In this document: positions 1 through 11,760 of the stretch, piece after piece
How the letters are laid out: each line of letters begins with the position of its first letter
How positions within the stretch are numbered: position 1 is the stretch's first letter
Position numbers and translations under genes: made by a program
NCBI RefSeq assembly: GCF_008831285.2
Contig: NC_045140.1
Location: forward strand, 4,937,528 to 5,001,527
Source: Nymphaea colorata
Lineage: Eukaryota; Streptophyta; Magnoliopsida; Nymphaeales; Nymphaeaceae
Direction: 5' to 3'
DNA: 64,000 bases
Notes under the pieces: model-generated
Told to the model about the DNA's origin: nothing
The model's database searches: none
What the model saw: only the letters and a program-made list of their open reading frames with translations

Positions 1-1598
1 CTTTCATAAGTTGATTTTGCACAGAAGGCTGTTCCCATGGCCTCGCTGAAAAAGGCTATCGGATATTTATCTTGACCTAATACAGCCCCTACTCCCACGT
101 TTGAAGCCTCGGATTCTACCACAAATGGTGGCTGGAAATTTGGCATCTGTAACACAGCCTTTTTCAATTTGGCAAAGGCTTCCTCAGCCTTCTCATCCCA
201 CTTGAATTGTCCCTTTTTTAGTGAGCGCTGTTAATGGAGAAGCTATAATCCCATATCCACACACAAACTTGCGGTAATACCCCGCAAGTCCTAAAAATGC
301 CGTAGCTCTCTCATGGTTTTTGGCTGTACACAGTCACACACAACAGCTACTTTATCTTCTTCCATCCGCACCTGACCTCGGTTGATCACATGTCCTAGGA
401 AAGAGACCTGCATGGTGCCAAAGGTACACCTGAATATGTTAGCCTTCAGCTGGTTTTGCTGCAGCATAGAGAGAACGGTGCACAAGTGCTGCAAGTGCTC
501 TTCCTCCTCCTTGCTGTATATCAAGATATCATAAAAAAAAAAAATATAAATCTGCGGAGGTAAGGCGAAAGATGTCATTCATCACAGATTGGAACGTCAC
601 AGGTGCGTTGATCAGTTCCAAGGGCATCACCACAAATTCATAATGCCCATGGGTAAGGAATGCAGTCTTGGGCACATCATCAGCCACCACCCGAATCTGG
701 TGGTACCCTGAGCGCAGGTCTAACTTGGAAAAATAGACCCCTCCTTGCAGTTCGTCCAAGAGATCGTCTATAATTGGGATTGGGTAGCGATCATTGATAG
801 TTACTGCATTGAGCGTGCGGTAATCTACACATAAACGCCAACTGCTGTCCTTTTTCTTCACCAGCAAGGCAGGAGAGGCGAATGGACTGTGACTGGGCTG
901 GATAATCCCGCCCCCCAACATCTCCTACACTATACTTTCTAAGGCCTCCCGCTGCACTTGATTATACCGATAAGGCCTCTGTTTGATAGCAGCAGTACCA
1001 GGTTGCGAAATTATGCGATAATCGCTGTCCCTGCCTGGAGGCGGCCTTCTTGGAGCCCAGAACACCTATTGGAATTCTTGCATTATCTGTTCAAGTTCAA
1101 CTCCATCGACTTTTGTCTGATGCAGCCAGTTATTGGGCTTACTCAGGGATTGATTATTCGTAGGTAGCAATAAGAACGTAGCTAATGTCTTTTTCATGAG
1201 TTTCAGCACTGATTCTTCTGCAATTGGTTTTCGTGATGCTGCTTCTGTGTGAACTGTCCTTGGTCCCTGTCCCTAAAATGCTTTCTCATCTTAACGAAGT
1301 CCCATACTACCTCACCTCTGTCTCTTAGCCATTGTATACCAAGTACCAAGTCGGCCCCTGCCATGGCCAAGATGTATATCTCTATGGGAAAGCAGTGGCC
1401 TTGAATTTCTAATATTTAGTGACTGCACTTCCCTCTGCACTTCAAGGTGCTCCCGTCACCTACCACCACATCGAACATGGGTTGACTCTCCACATTGCAC
1501 CCTAACACCTTTGCCAATTTCTCTGATATGAAGTTGTGGGTGGATCCTGTATCGACCAACACGCTCACCCTCCTCCCTCTCAGGTGGCCTTCCACAAG
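1..1598 (-). pseudogene. Ty3/gypsy pol relic (protease, reverse transcriptase, RNase H start)
   Basis: Minus strand. The order is retroviral-type protease at 1416-1601 (LVDTGSTHNFISEKL), reverse transcriptase at about 291-950 ([29 protein letters not shown]), then RNase H start below 280, running off the window. The reading frame is broken in several places, including between 3' and 5' RT segments at a 12-A run (533-544) that falls on the YxDD catalytic motif, which reads FFYDILIYS. The gag half of the same element lies at 7082-8450, separated by the copia inserted at 1604-7081. Confidence 0.85.
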
Positions 1599-1603
1599 CA
1601 TTA

Positions 1604-1863
1604 TGTTGCAGCGGTGAAATAAGAAGGTCTGTCGTGAGATGTGGAGAGAGCGAGAGAGAGGGAGATAGAGAGAGAGGCAGCCGTATGGCTAAACCAAAAA
1701 AGTTATCATTACGTTAACCCTAATCTCCCTTATAAAAGAGATTAGGGTAGAAAAGAGATTTACAAAATAACTCAATGAGAAACAACAAAAATATTAAAGA
1801 GATCTTATAACTCTTTAATATTACGAAGAGCCTCCTAAAACATAAAACTTTTCTAATTCAACA
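1604..1863 (-). repeat. 3' LTR of the nested copia (260 bp)
   Basis: Starts TGTTGCAGCGG and ends TTCAACA. It contains a GA-rich stretch and a TATA-like box on the minus strand (TTTTATAAGG, around 1730-1740). It lacks one 30-bp copy of the GA-rich unit that the partner LTR has twice. Confidence 0.93.
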
Positions 1864-1870
1864 CTCCCCC

Positions 1871-4800
1871 TCAAGCTGGAGCATACATATTAAACATGCT
1901 CAGCTTGTCACAACATCTAGAGAAATCACCAATAGGAAGAGCTTTGGTGAAGATATCTGCAGCTTGATCTTCTGAAGGAACATGAATAGTGGCAATGGTT
2001 CCTGCTTGAACGAGATCCCGAATGTAATGACAATCCACTTCAATATGTTTAGTTCTTTCATGAAAAACTGGATTGTTTGCAATGTGTGTGGCTGCTTGAT
2101 TGTCACAATACATCTTCATGGGAAGTGGAATCGACACACTTAGGCTGGATAGCATAGATCTAGCCCAAGTCATTTCTGCTGCTGTTTGAGCCATAGCTCT
2201 GTATTCAGATTTTGCATTAGATCTTGACACCACACCTTGTTTTTTGCTTCTCCACGATATAAGATTGCCTCCCACAAATACACAAAATCCTGTGGTAGAT
2301 TTTCTGTCCTCTACTGAGCCAGCATAGTCAGCATCACTATAGGCTTCCACTTCCAGAGTCTTGCCTTTTGTGAACAAAAGGCCTTTGCCAGGAGACGATT
2401 TCAGATATTTAACCACCATCAAGGCAGCATCCCAATGAACTTTCTTTGGTTTTTCCATAAATTGACTTAGTTTTCCCACTGCAAAACTAATGTCTGGTCT
2501 TGTCACAGTAACATAGAGTAGTTTTCCAATAAGGGATCTGTAAGATCGAGAATCCACTAATTCTGTTTGGTCATCATGAAGATGTATACGTGGATTCATA
2601 GGTAAATTAGCCGGTTTAGCTCCTAGTATCCCTGTGTCCTGCAATAAATCAAGAACATACTTCCGTTGAGAGAGAACAACACCCTCCCTATTGCGAGCAA
2701 CTTCTATTCCCAAGAAGTATCGTAGAGGACCAAGATCTTTCGTCACAAAGTGTTTTTGAAGAAACAACTTTGCATCAGAAATTTCTTGATCAGAGTCACC
2801 TGTCAGGATAATATCATCAACATAAACCACGAGAATGGTTATACCTCTGGAAGCCTTCTTGATAAACAAAGAATGATCAAGAGGAGATCTCACAAAGCCA
2901 CACTTCGAGACTACCTCAGAAAACTTGTGAAACCACGCACGAGGACTCTGTTTGAGTCCATAAATAGCTTTCTTCAGCTTGCACACTTTGCCACACTCCC
3001 CCTGTCGTTCAAATCCCGGTGGTTGTTGCATATAGACAGTCTCATCGAGATCACCATACAAAAAGGCGTTTTTGACATCCAGTTGATACATGTGCCAGTC
3101 ATGGTGGACAACCACGGAAATGATAAGACGAATGGTTCCCAACCGAGCAATTGGAGAGAAGGTCTCAAAGAAATCCACACCGTAGGTCTGCGTGTAGCCC
3201 TATGCAACCAACCGAGCTTTGTATCGTTCCATAGAACCATCAGAATTATATTTCACTGTGAATACCCACTTTGAGCCAACAATATCACAACGAGGAGGAG
3301 GATCAACAAGTTCCCAAGTGCCTCTCTGCACTAAGGCATCCATCTCATCTTGCATAGCCCGTCTCCATTGGGTATCTAATAAAGCCTGTTGGTGACACGT
3401 AGGAACTGTATGAGCAGCCAGAGCTTGAATGAACTGTTGCATATTTTTACTAACACCATCAGTAGACACAAAATGAGATATAGGATGTAAAGTACATTGT
3501 CGCTTGCCTTTGCGAAGAGAAATAGGTAAGTCTTGACAGGGATCAGAATGAGTAGGGCTATGCATTTCAGATGTACTTACCTCCTGAGAAACGGTTGGCA
3601 AAGGATTATGAGAAGGGTCCTGTCGACGTGTGTAGACCAGCGGAGGATCACGAAACTTGGACACAACAGAAGAAGGAGATTCAAAAGGGAACGACTCCAA
3701 AGGAATAGGAGGAATAGGCAGTGGGTCTGGTGACCGTGGCATCTCAGTAGATATAGGAGTGAGGCTATAATAAGGTTGAGACTCAAAGAATGTGACATCC
3801 GCACTGATATACTCTTTTTGAGTCAAGGGATCAAAGCATTTGTAGCCTTTATGGTTTCTGGAGTAGCCAATGAAAATACATTTAATGGCTTGGGCCCCCA
3901 ATTTGTCACGTGTGGGTCCAAGAATGTGAACAAAGCATGTGCAACCAAATACTTTGGGAGCTACTGGAAACAAGGGTCTTTGTGGGTGCACAAGTTTAAT
4001 GGGGACCTGGTTATCAATGGAGGATGAGGGTAAACGATTGGTCAAGTAGCAAACAGTAAGAATAGCATCTCCCCAAAAATATGCAGGTAGATTAGTATGA
4101 AGCATAAGGGAACAAGCCACATTTAAAAGTTGGCGATGTTTTCGCTCAACTATTCCATTTTGTTGGGAGGTATGGGGACATGTAAACTGAGGAGAAATGC
4201 CATTATCTGAGTAAAACTTCATTAAGATAGATGCCTTGAACTCAAGAGCATTATCAGTGCGAATGTTTTTAACAAGAATACCAAACTGGGTCTTTATTTC
4301 AATAATAAGGTTTTTGAGAGTACATACGACTTCAGACCTTTCCTTCAAAAGGAATACCCAAGTGACTTGAGAATAATCATCTACAATAACAAGGAAATAA
4401 CGAAATCTTGACTTACTAGCAACTCTGCTAGGACCCCACACATCAACATGAAGAAGATCAAATAGTCCACAACTAGACGGACTAAGACTCGATGAATAAC
4501 TACTACGAGTGTGTTTGCCAAGTTGACAGGCTTCACACTGGAACGACTCTAGTAATGAAAGATGTGGAAGAAGATGACGGAGCTTGGAGACAGATGGATG
4601 ACCAAGTCTGAGATGCCACTGGAAAGAGGAGGACAACGATGTGATCGATGATGCTGCAATACCCACGGGATCCGACAGGAAGTAGATGCCCCCTTTCTCA
4701 TAGCCTCCACCAATCGTCTTCCCAGTTTGCAAGTCCTGAAATGAACATAAACCAGAGTCAAACGTAACACGACAATGTAAATCATTAATCAATTGTCCAA

Positions 4801-6063
4801 CAGATAACAAATTTGTGGGAAACTTAGGAGCATATAACACATTTGGAATAGTCATAGACTGAGAAAACTTGATATCTCCATAACCCATAATAGGTGACCA
4901 TCTACCATCTGCAAGTCTCACATGACGTATCTGAGGTAATGAGTGTAGCACAGTAAACATAGAAAGTTTACTACAAAAGTGCCTCGATGCCCCTGAATCA
5001 ATAATCCAAGTAGTACCTGTATCATATGAGATAGTGTCAACAGACATAGCGCTGTCACTCATAACTGTGGAGGCCGACGGCTGAGTAGATCTGTGTGCTA
5101 GAAAGTCCTCATACTTTGACTTATTGATACTCACAGTCACTGTCTCAGGCTGAGAAGAAGATAAAGACCCATCTACCACTGATGACGCTGCTTGGGCCGA
5201 TCCAATAGAAGATTGTAAAGAGTTAGTCCCCAGCTTCGATGTAACATTTCTTCCTAAGGGTGGCGCTGTGGTAGGACGACCATGTTTATCCCAACATCTG
5301 TCTTCCAAATGACCTATTTTTCCACAACAGGTGCACTGAAATCTCCCCCGACCTCCTCCTGACCCACGGCCCATGCCTCTTCCCCTAAATAAACCACGTC
5401 CACGACCTCCTGAGGCTGCCAGGGCAGAGGAATGGATATCACTAGAGGGTGAAGAGAGGGTCACAGCAAGACGACTGAGTCTATTGTAGGCTTCAGCTAG
5501 GTCAGGAATTTTTGCTCCAGTCAACATCTGAGCCTTTGCTACTGCATATTCAGAGGAGAGACCCTGTAGGAACTTCGCAACCATAGACTGTTCACCATGA
5601 GTCTTATAGCATGTTGGACATGGAGGACGTAATGCTTTAAGTCGTTCAGAGATGGACTTAAGGGAAGCGAAGTACTGAGCAAGACTTTGGTTACCCTGTT
5701 GCAGATTAAGTAGTTCCTCCTCTACCTGCAATATCTTGCTAACATTCTTGTCATTTGAGTAAGTTTGTTTCAAGAAATCCCACATTTGCTTTGATACCAC
5801 ACACTATTCATGATCCATGACATGACAATATTATTATCTCCCTTCCATGAACCATATTTTCCACTATTTTCAACAGGTTCGTTTTCTTCTATAACATGCT
5901 CCTTCTGATGTCCAATCACAGACATCATAAACACACGAGACCAAATCTCATAGTTAGATCCATCTAACTTTACAGTAGAACCATAAGAAAATGGATTTCC
6001 TCCACTTTTAACCTCATGAGAAAAATCATATTTATTAATTTCAGCCATTGCAAGTCTGCCCAC
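1871..6063 (-). pseudogene. copia gag-pol polyprotein, two lesions
   Basis: Reading leftwards: gag start at 6063 (MAEINKYDFSHEV shortly after), gag core, zinc knuckle near 5330 (CTCCGKIGHLEDRC), aspartic protease (WIIDSGASRHFC, near 5000), GAG-pre-integrase (WHLRLGHPS ... CEACQLGKH), integrase core (HVDVWG, IVDDYS, QQNGIVERKH), reverse transcriptase (KNAFLYGDLDETVYMQQPPG, YVDDIILTG) and RNase H (YSDADYAGS). The first lesion is a frameshift at about 5770-5800 in gag. The second is an in-frame TAG at about 3197-3199, in the RT lead-in after KARLVA, where a Lys codon is usual. Apart from these it is open for about 1,400 codons. Confidence 0.92.
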
Positions 6064-6507
6064 AAATGATCACCCACCAAGCAAGCGAAGAAAATGTATA
6101 TATAAATCAATAGCGACTGCAACTGATCAACAATAGCATAAGTCCAATCACCACACGGCAACGTTAGATGCAAACCACTATTCCACACGATAGACTGCTG
6201 TCCAACAGTCCCACAATAAATACGTTTCAGCAATACAAATAGAAGACCAAAAGCACCAGCAATACAAGTAGAAGACTGCTGTCCAAGAACCCCACGATGG
6301 AGAAAATCCAGAAATCCGACGCCAAAAAAAAAACCACACTGCTTGCAATGGCTTTAGCAACCAACAACGTATCTACTTGCATCTAACGCTGCTGTACCAC
6401 AGTTTTATTTTCTACGAATCATGAATAGCAACGAAAGCATTCAACATAAACTATCGCAGACTCCCACCCAGCTGCAAAAAAAAATATATATGTAGATACC
6501 CATAGCT

Positions 6508-6547
6508 GGAGTCTATTCACGCAGATTTCATAGCGTGAATAGACTCC
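6508..6547 (-). other. 14-bp perfect hairpin in the copia leader
   Basis: Arms 6508-6521 and 6534-6547 (GGAGTCTATTCACG and its exact complement) enclose a 12-nt loop. It lies between the primer-binding site and gag in the transcribed leader of about 715 nt. The position is that expected of a packaging or dimer-forming RNA signal, but the role is inference. Confidence 0.75.
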
Positions 6548-6791
6548 TCCACACGGGTCAGCTGCTGGAAAACAGTCAGCTCAACCCAGTCGTGTCGTGT
6601 GTAGTAGGAGAAGGAGACGGAAGAGGGAGAAGGGAAGGAGACGGTGGAAGAGATAGCCTGAAGAGGAGAAGTCGACAGCCTGAAGAGGAGAAGTCGACAG
6701 CCTGATTTACGCCTCAGAAACGTCGACAACAGATTTTTTTTTTTTTTTGTTTCTCACGTCGCCAGCCTGATTCACGCCTGCTCTGATACCA

Positions 6792-7081
6792 TGTTGCAGC
6801 GGTGAAATAAGAAGGTCTGTCGTGAGATGTGGAGAGAGCGAGAGAGAGGGAGATAGAGAGAGAGGCAGCGAGAGAGAGGGAGATAGAGAGAGAGGCAGCC
6901 GTATGGCTAAACCAAAAAAGTTATCATTACGTTAACCCTAATCTCCCTTATAAAAGAGATTAGGGTAGAAAAGAGATTTACAAAATAAATCAATGAGAAA
7001 CAACGAAAATATTAAAGAGATCTTATAACTCTTTAATATTACGAAGAGCCTCCTAAAACATAAAACTTTTCTAATTCAACA
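6792..7081 (-). repeat. 5' LTR of the nested copia (290 bp)
   Basis: Directly follows the primer-binding site. A GA-rich 30-bp unit is tandemly duplicated at about 6838-6898 and accounts for the length difference from the 260-bp partner. Only about two base changes (near 6988 and 7004) separate the rest. Confidence 0.93.
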
Positions 7082-8450
7082 CATTAGCTGGGGTGCCTTG
7101 TCACTAGCTAGAGCATGTAATGAAATGTCCGGTGACCCCTGCCCTGCTTCATCCAATTGATCGTCTTCCTCTTTATTGTCTCAATGGTGTAGTCAGGGGT
7201 TTCAGCTTCTTCCACTAAGTACATGTGCAAATGCTTGCAGGCATGCCCCAGTGTCCATGGCTGATCACAGTGAAAGCATATACCTCGTGCCTCTTCTCCT
7301 TAATCAGCTTAGGAACAAATGGCTTGGGGATCGTGGGCTTCATGTTGGGGCTGAGGTTGCCAACATTCTCATTTTTCAGGGGTCCCTTTGCAAACCGTCC
7401 GTTCTCTTGCCATACATGTCCTAAAACGTGGAGACGTTTATACTTCTCCTTTGCTGTTCTTGCCCATTCGAAACGCTCCGCTAGGTTTTGTGGTTTCAGG
7501 GCCTGCACCTCTATTCGCAGCTCTTCCTTCAAGCCCCCTACGAAAGCCCCCACGAAGGCTTCCACGTTCCACCGTTTAACCATGTTGTTCACGCTTTCAA
7601 ACCTCTCTTGGTATTCCATTACTGAACTTGTCCGCTTGATTTTGGAGAGTTCAGCATTATAATCCAGGTATGTAGAGGGACCAAAACGAGCGGTCAGTAC
7701 CTCTACCAGCGTCTCCCAACTCGGTTTTCTTTGATGGGCCATTATCCACTGGTTTTCTTTGATGGGCAAGTGTGAATTGGAGACGCATACCATGATCTTT
7801 GTAAAACTGTAATAATTGAATAAATTTAAATTCAAGAGCATTATCAGTTGGAACATTTTTAAATGGGGAACAAAACTGAGTCTTTATTTCAACTTTCAAG
7901 CACAAACAATTTGAGGATACACAAAGCATATACCTCGTGCCTCTTCTCCTTAATCAGCTTAGGAACAAATGGCTTGGGGATCGTGGGCTTCATGTTGGGG
8001 CTGAGGTTGCCAACATTCTCATTTTTCAGGGGTCCCTTTGCAAACCGTCCGTTCTCTTGCCATACATGTCCTAAAACGTGGAGACGTTTATACTTCTCCT
8101 TTGCTGTTCTTGCCCATTCGAAACGCTCCGCTAGGTTTTGTGGTTTCAGGGCCTGCACCTCTATTCGCAGCTCTTCCTTCAAGCCCCCTACGAAAGCCCC
8201 CACGAAGGCTTCCACGTTCCACCGTTTAACCATGTTGTTCACGCTTTCAAACCTCTCTTGGTATTCCATTACTGAACTTGTCCGCTTGATTTTGGAGAGT
8301 TCAGCATTATAATCCAGGTATGTAGAGGGACCAAAACGAGCGGTCAGTACCTCTACCAGCGTCTCCCAACTCGGTTTTCTTTGATGGGCCATTATCCACT
8401 GGTTTTCTTTGATGGGCAAGTGTGAATTGGAGACGCATACCATGATCTTT
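7082..8450 (-). pseudogene. Ty3/gypsy gag relic, duplicated
   Basis: Minus-strand gag core (VLTARFGPSTYLDYNAELSK, SSVMEYQERFESVNNMV) is present twice, at about 7280-7760 and 7930-8410, because of a 650-bp tandem duplication. The zinc knuckle (CFHCDQPWTLGHAC) is at about 7230-7275 and is one frame off from the core. The frame of the 7082-7200 tail continues into the protease at 1601 once the copia insertion is ignored, so both belong to one element. The gag N-terminus is missing: it is replaced by copia integrase sequence. Confidence 0.82.
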
Positions 8451-8572
8451 GTAAAACTGTAATAATTGAATAAATTTAAATTCAAGAGCATTATCAGTTG
8501 GAACATTTTTAAATGGGGAACAAAACTGAGTCTTTATTTCAACTTTCAAGCACAAACAATTTGAGGATACAC
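7273..8572. repeat. Perfect 650-bp tandem duplication
   Basis: 7273-7922 and 7923-8572 look identical by eye over the whole length. The join carries AAA microhomology. The unit covers gypsy gag and the copia integrase scrap, so it arose after those were joined. Confidence 0.92.
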
Positions 8573-8800
8573 AAAACTTCTGGCCTTTTTTTCAAAAGAA
8601 AACTCAAAGCAGTCTAGAATAATCATCAACTATGAGAAGATAATACTTGAAAAAGACTGGCTAGGAACTTGATTAGATCCCCATACATCAATATGAACAA
8701 GCTCAAACAGACTCTGACTAGGACTTTGACTAGATGGAAACGGACTACAACTATGGTTCCCATTTGACAGGCTTCACACTAGAAGAACTCCCACATCTTT
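7790..8800 (-). pseudogene. Ty1/copia integrase scrap fused to gypsy gag
   Basis: On the minus strand 8500-8790 encodes broken integrase pieces (CEAC near 8770, HIDVWG-like near 8690, KNVPTDNALEF near 8490), ending at TLAHQ next to gypsy gag. The same TDNALEF piece recurs at 7840 in the first repeat copy. The junction shares about 15 bp (CCCATCAAAGAAAAC), which occurs again 33 bp further on. Confidence 0.7.
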
Positions 8801-8958
8801 TTTGCAGTAGAGTAGTAGACTAAGTCATCTGCAATATGGGGCTGGAGTACAACCACTAAATAACAGGCTTCACACTAGAAGAACTCCCACATCTTTTTTT
8901 GCAGTAGAGTAGTAGACTAAGTCATCTGCAATATGGGGCTGGAGTACAACCACTAAGT
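8767..8958. repeat. 96-bp tandem duplication
   Basis: The block starting ACAGGCTTCACACTAG at 8767 repeats at 8863 with a one-base change in a T run. It lies in copia-derived DNA. Confidence 0.85.
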
Positions 8959-9174
8959 AACAAAACAGGAGTTCAAATCTGATCACCAATAAATATCTAA
9001 CAAAATTTGAACTCGGTCACTGACAAAACCAAGCATTTTCTAACATCAAAATCTGAAAACTCCTAATAACTGGTAGAAAATCCCAAATCTGGTGGACGTC
9101 AATAACAAGGAGAGCGATGCACTGAACAATGAATTAAACTCTGCATCAAACCTGAATAAGCAGCTCCAATTGAT

Positions 9175-9226
<52 letters not shown>

Positions 9227-9656
9227 AAAACTTCACGTCTTTAACGACAAAGACAGATCTAACCAATGACAATATATACTTGCTAGATATGTATATACTT
9301 CCACACAGCTCCTGTGACAGACCTGAATAGCAACTTCAATAGCGCCTTGAAACAAGCCAGCGACTCAACTCTCTAGTCTGGGCCATGTGCTTGTCTCAGC
9401 TCTCATGTCATCCATCCGGCATGAATGCTATCAACTATGCAAGCAGGATTTTTTTCACAGCAACATCTTCTTCAATGAGACATCGATCTAGGGTTTTTTG
9501 TGCTTGGAAACCCTAGTTCATGCTAAACACTATCCAGATGTGCTGACCGATATGATAAAGAACTTGAAAAACAAGAAATAAAAGGGAAAGGAGGAGAATA
9601 GAAGAGAAGAAAGATGTAGGTGTCGAAAGCTGCCAAGATGTTGAGCTCTAATACCA
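8959..9656. other. Degenerate retroelement leader
   Basis: No open frame or domain. It includes a (TA)n tract at about 9178-9223 and ends at a primer-binding-site-like sequence at 9645-9656 (GCTCTAATACCA, one mismatch to the initiator-Met site), so it is probably the leader of the element whose LTR follows. Confidence 0.55.
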
Positions 9657-9851
9657 TGTTGATTAGGATTATAGAGAAGAAGAGGCATGAAACTGGTTGG
9701 GTGTGGCTGACCGCACTAGACTCTTCTTGACTTCCTTTGGGTGCGAATCCAGGCCACACCCATGTCTGCACCTACACCTGTGTCGCATCGATGCGGGTGC
9801 AGCAGCCAAATAGCAGCGTCCTTGTGACACAGGGAAGAAAAAGAGAGAAGG

Positions 9852-9887
<36 letters not shown>

Positions 9888-10023
9888 GAGAGAGAGAATC
9901 TTTTCTCATTAACCCTAATCCCGCATTAGAAAGGGATAGGGGGATGGCGACATAATTACAAAAGAAGTTCACATGGTAAAACATAATTGTTAAGAATGCC
10001 ACCCGCAATAATAACTATTAACA
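9657..10023 (-). repeat. copia-type LTR (5' LTR of a truncated minus-strand element)
   Basis: Starts TGTTGATTAGG directly after the primer-site-like sequence and ends TATTAACA. It contains a (GA)n tract at 9852-9897 and, at about 9690-9800, a piece related to the TIR transposon family (GGGTGCGAATCC). The partner LTR would be left of the window, and the flank TTGAC (10024-10028) would be the target duplication. The nearest exon starts 149 bp to the right. Confidence 0.6.
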
Positions 10024-10171
10024 TTGACTCCTAATTATTCACTAAAAAGCCCTTCACAAAAATATCTTTCAACAGTAGCTTTTCCTTGTGAATGAGTCTG
10101 ACCTTCTGCACTTTTAGTTCTGTGCAGTTGTGCTCATTATTCATAATATTTCTCGTGTTTACCATGGGCAG

Positions 10172-11760
10172 GTTCTGATGGGGAGTTATGATCGTCTTCT
10201 GGAACTTATAAGGAGAAGTAATGCTATTAGTCCTGTTGTTGCTTCAGAAACTGCAACTGCTTTGCAGGTATGACTTAAAATTGCGCATGTAGATGTTGTT
10301 GTCTTTTGTGTGAATCTGCAGTGATGCTTGTGCAGTCTAAGCTCAAGCTACTTTTGATCTTCATTTTCTGTCCATAACAAATATTTGCTTGGAAATTTTA
10401 ATTTCAGACGAAGCTGGAACGTGTAACAAAAAGAGCACAGGAGCAGTTTCAACTGGTTTTAGAAGAGCAGAGCAGGTTAATTAGCTCAATTTCATGTTGC
10501 TCAATTTCATGTTACTATTGGACCTTATGTTCTAAATTTTGTGTTTTAGGCTAATGATAATCAAGTAACGTTGCTTAATTGTTTCTTCTCCTATGGCTAT
10601 CTTAATTGCTCCAGTGACCATTGTCAATATCAATTTGGAGGCTTCATGTTTTTGCTTCTGAAATTTTTATGCAGTGAGTTCCTGTTGGGTTTCTCATTTA
10701 TGCAGTGAGTTCCTGTTGGGTTTCTGCTAGTGAATTGTCGTACTTTAACTGAAAATGGCTATAAGGGAGATTAACTGTCAATATGAGAGCATGACATGCT
10801 TAGTTTGACACATTATTCCTTCAGCAGCTTGTTGATATCCTAGTGCTTAATGGATCTGTTTTTCGCATTGCAATTTAACTATTGACAGCTTTGTTCTTTA
10901 GATGCTTATTTTCTGCTTATGTTTCTTGTTTATTCCTTGCCTGCCATCTTTTCTTTGCATGTTTCAGGTTTTCTCTTGATATTGACTTTGATGCGCCAAA
11001 AGTGAGGGTTCCATTGGTGTCCGATGGTTCCTTTGACAATTGTGGACATCTGCTTCTGGATTTTGGGCACTTCACTGTGCAAACTAAAGTAAGCTACAAA
11101 AAATAGCCATTGCGGAAGACATGTCATCATGCTGTATTTGTCCTGCTTGACAAGTCGCTATTTTTGCAGGAAGGTGCAGATGATGACCAAAAACAGAGCT
11201 TTTATTCTCGATTTTACATATCAGGAAGGGATATTACTGCCTTTTTTCTTGGTAGCCCTTCGAGTGATGCAGTTGATGTTTATGCTCCGTTGAATTTTGA
11301 TTGTCCATCACCTAGTTTTCCTCTTACTGATGGAGTGAATGGAGTCAGCTCTCTTATTGATAGGTTTGGTGCTCTTTTGATTATTGATCAGGTAATTTTG
11401 CTGCCCTAGGTGCTTGATATACTTTTTACTTGTCGAATGCCATCAAATTCTTGGACATTTTTTATGATTTAATTGTGCATGTAACTATACCATTATATAT
11501 TGTGTTTGTGACTTGGGGATTTATGTTTCAAGACTAAAGTTCCTCATCCAAGTTATCCGCCAACAAGAGTATCTGTTCAAGTTCCTAATCTGGCTATTCA
11601 CTTCTCCCCATCAAGATATAGCAAAATCTTGGATTTACTGAATATAATTTATGAAACAACTAAGACCAGTGATTCAGTGGCTAATGGACATACTCAGACC
11701 AGCATTGCAGCCTGGTATCCTTCTGATCTTGCAACAGATGCTAGAATTCTTGTTTGGACG
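10172..11760 (+). CDS. VPS13: VPS13 exons 1-5 of the window: RBG-type segment before the PH domain
   Basis: Five exons (10172-10267, 10408-10475, 10968-11088, 11170-11391, 11533-11760) encode about 245 residues. They start with a charged helical stretch ([14 protein letters not shown]) and continue with the motif [12 protein letters not shown] and then [13 protein letters not shown]. The [14 protein letters not shown] pair is typical of the extended lipid-groove part of plant VPS13 proteins. The phase-2 end of the 68-nt exon is completed by the first G of the next exon. In this family the chorein domain is upstream, so the true start codon is outside the window. Confidence 0.9.

Larger units (their letters stand above)
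1604..7081 (-). mobile_element. Full-length Ty1/copia element nested in the gypsy relic
   Basis: Both ends are LTRs beginning TG and ending CA, and a 5-bp target duplication CATTA flanks them (1599-1603 and 7082-7086). The 5' LTR is on the right. A 12-nt primer-binding site matching plant initiator-Met tRNA (GCTCTGATACCA on the + strand) sits at 6780-6791 and a polypurine tract complement (CTCCCCCTCAAG) at 1864-1875. The LTRs differ by about two substitutions plus a 30-bp length change, so the insertion is recent. The polyprotein has one frameshift and one stop, so the copy is not autonomous as it stands. Confidence 0.95.
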
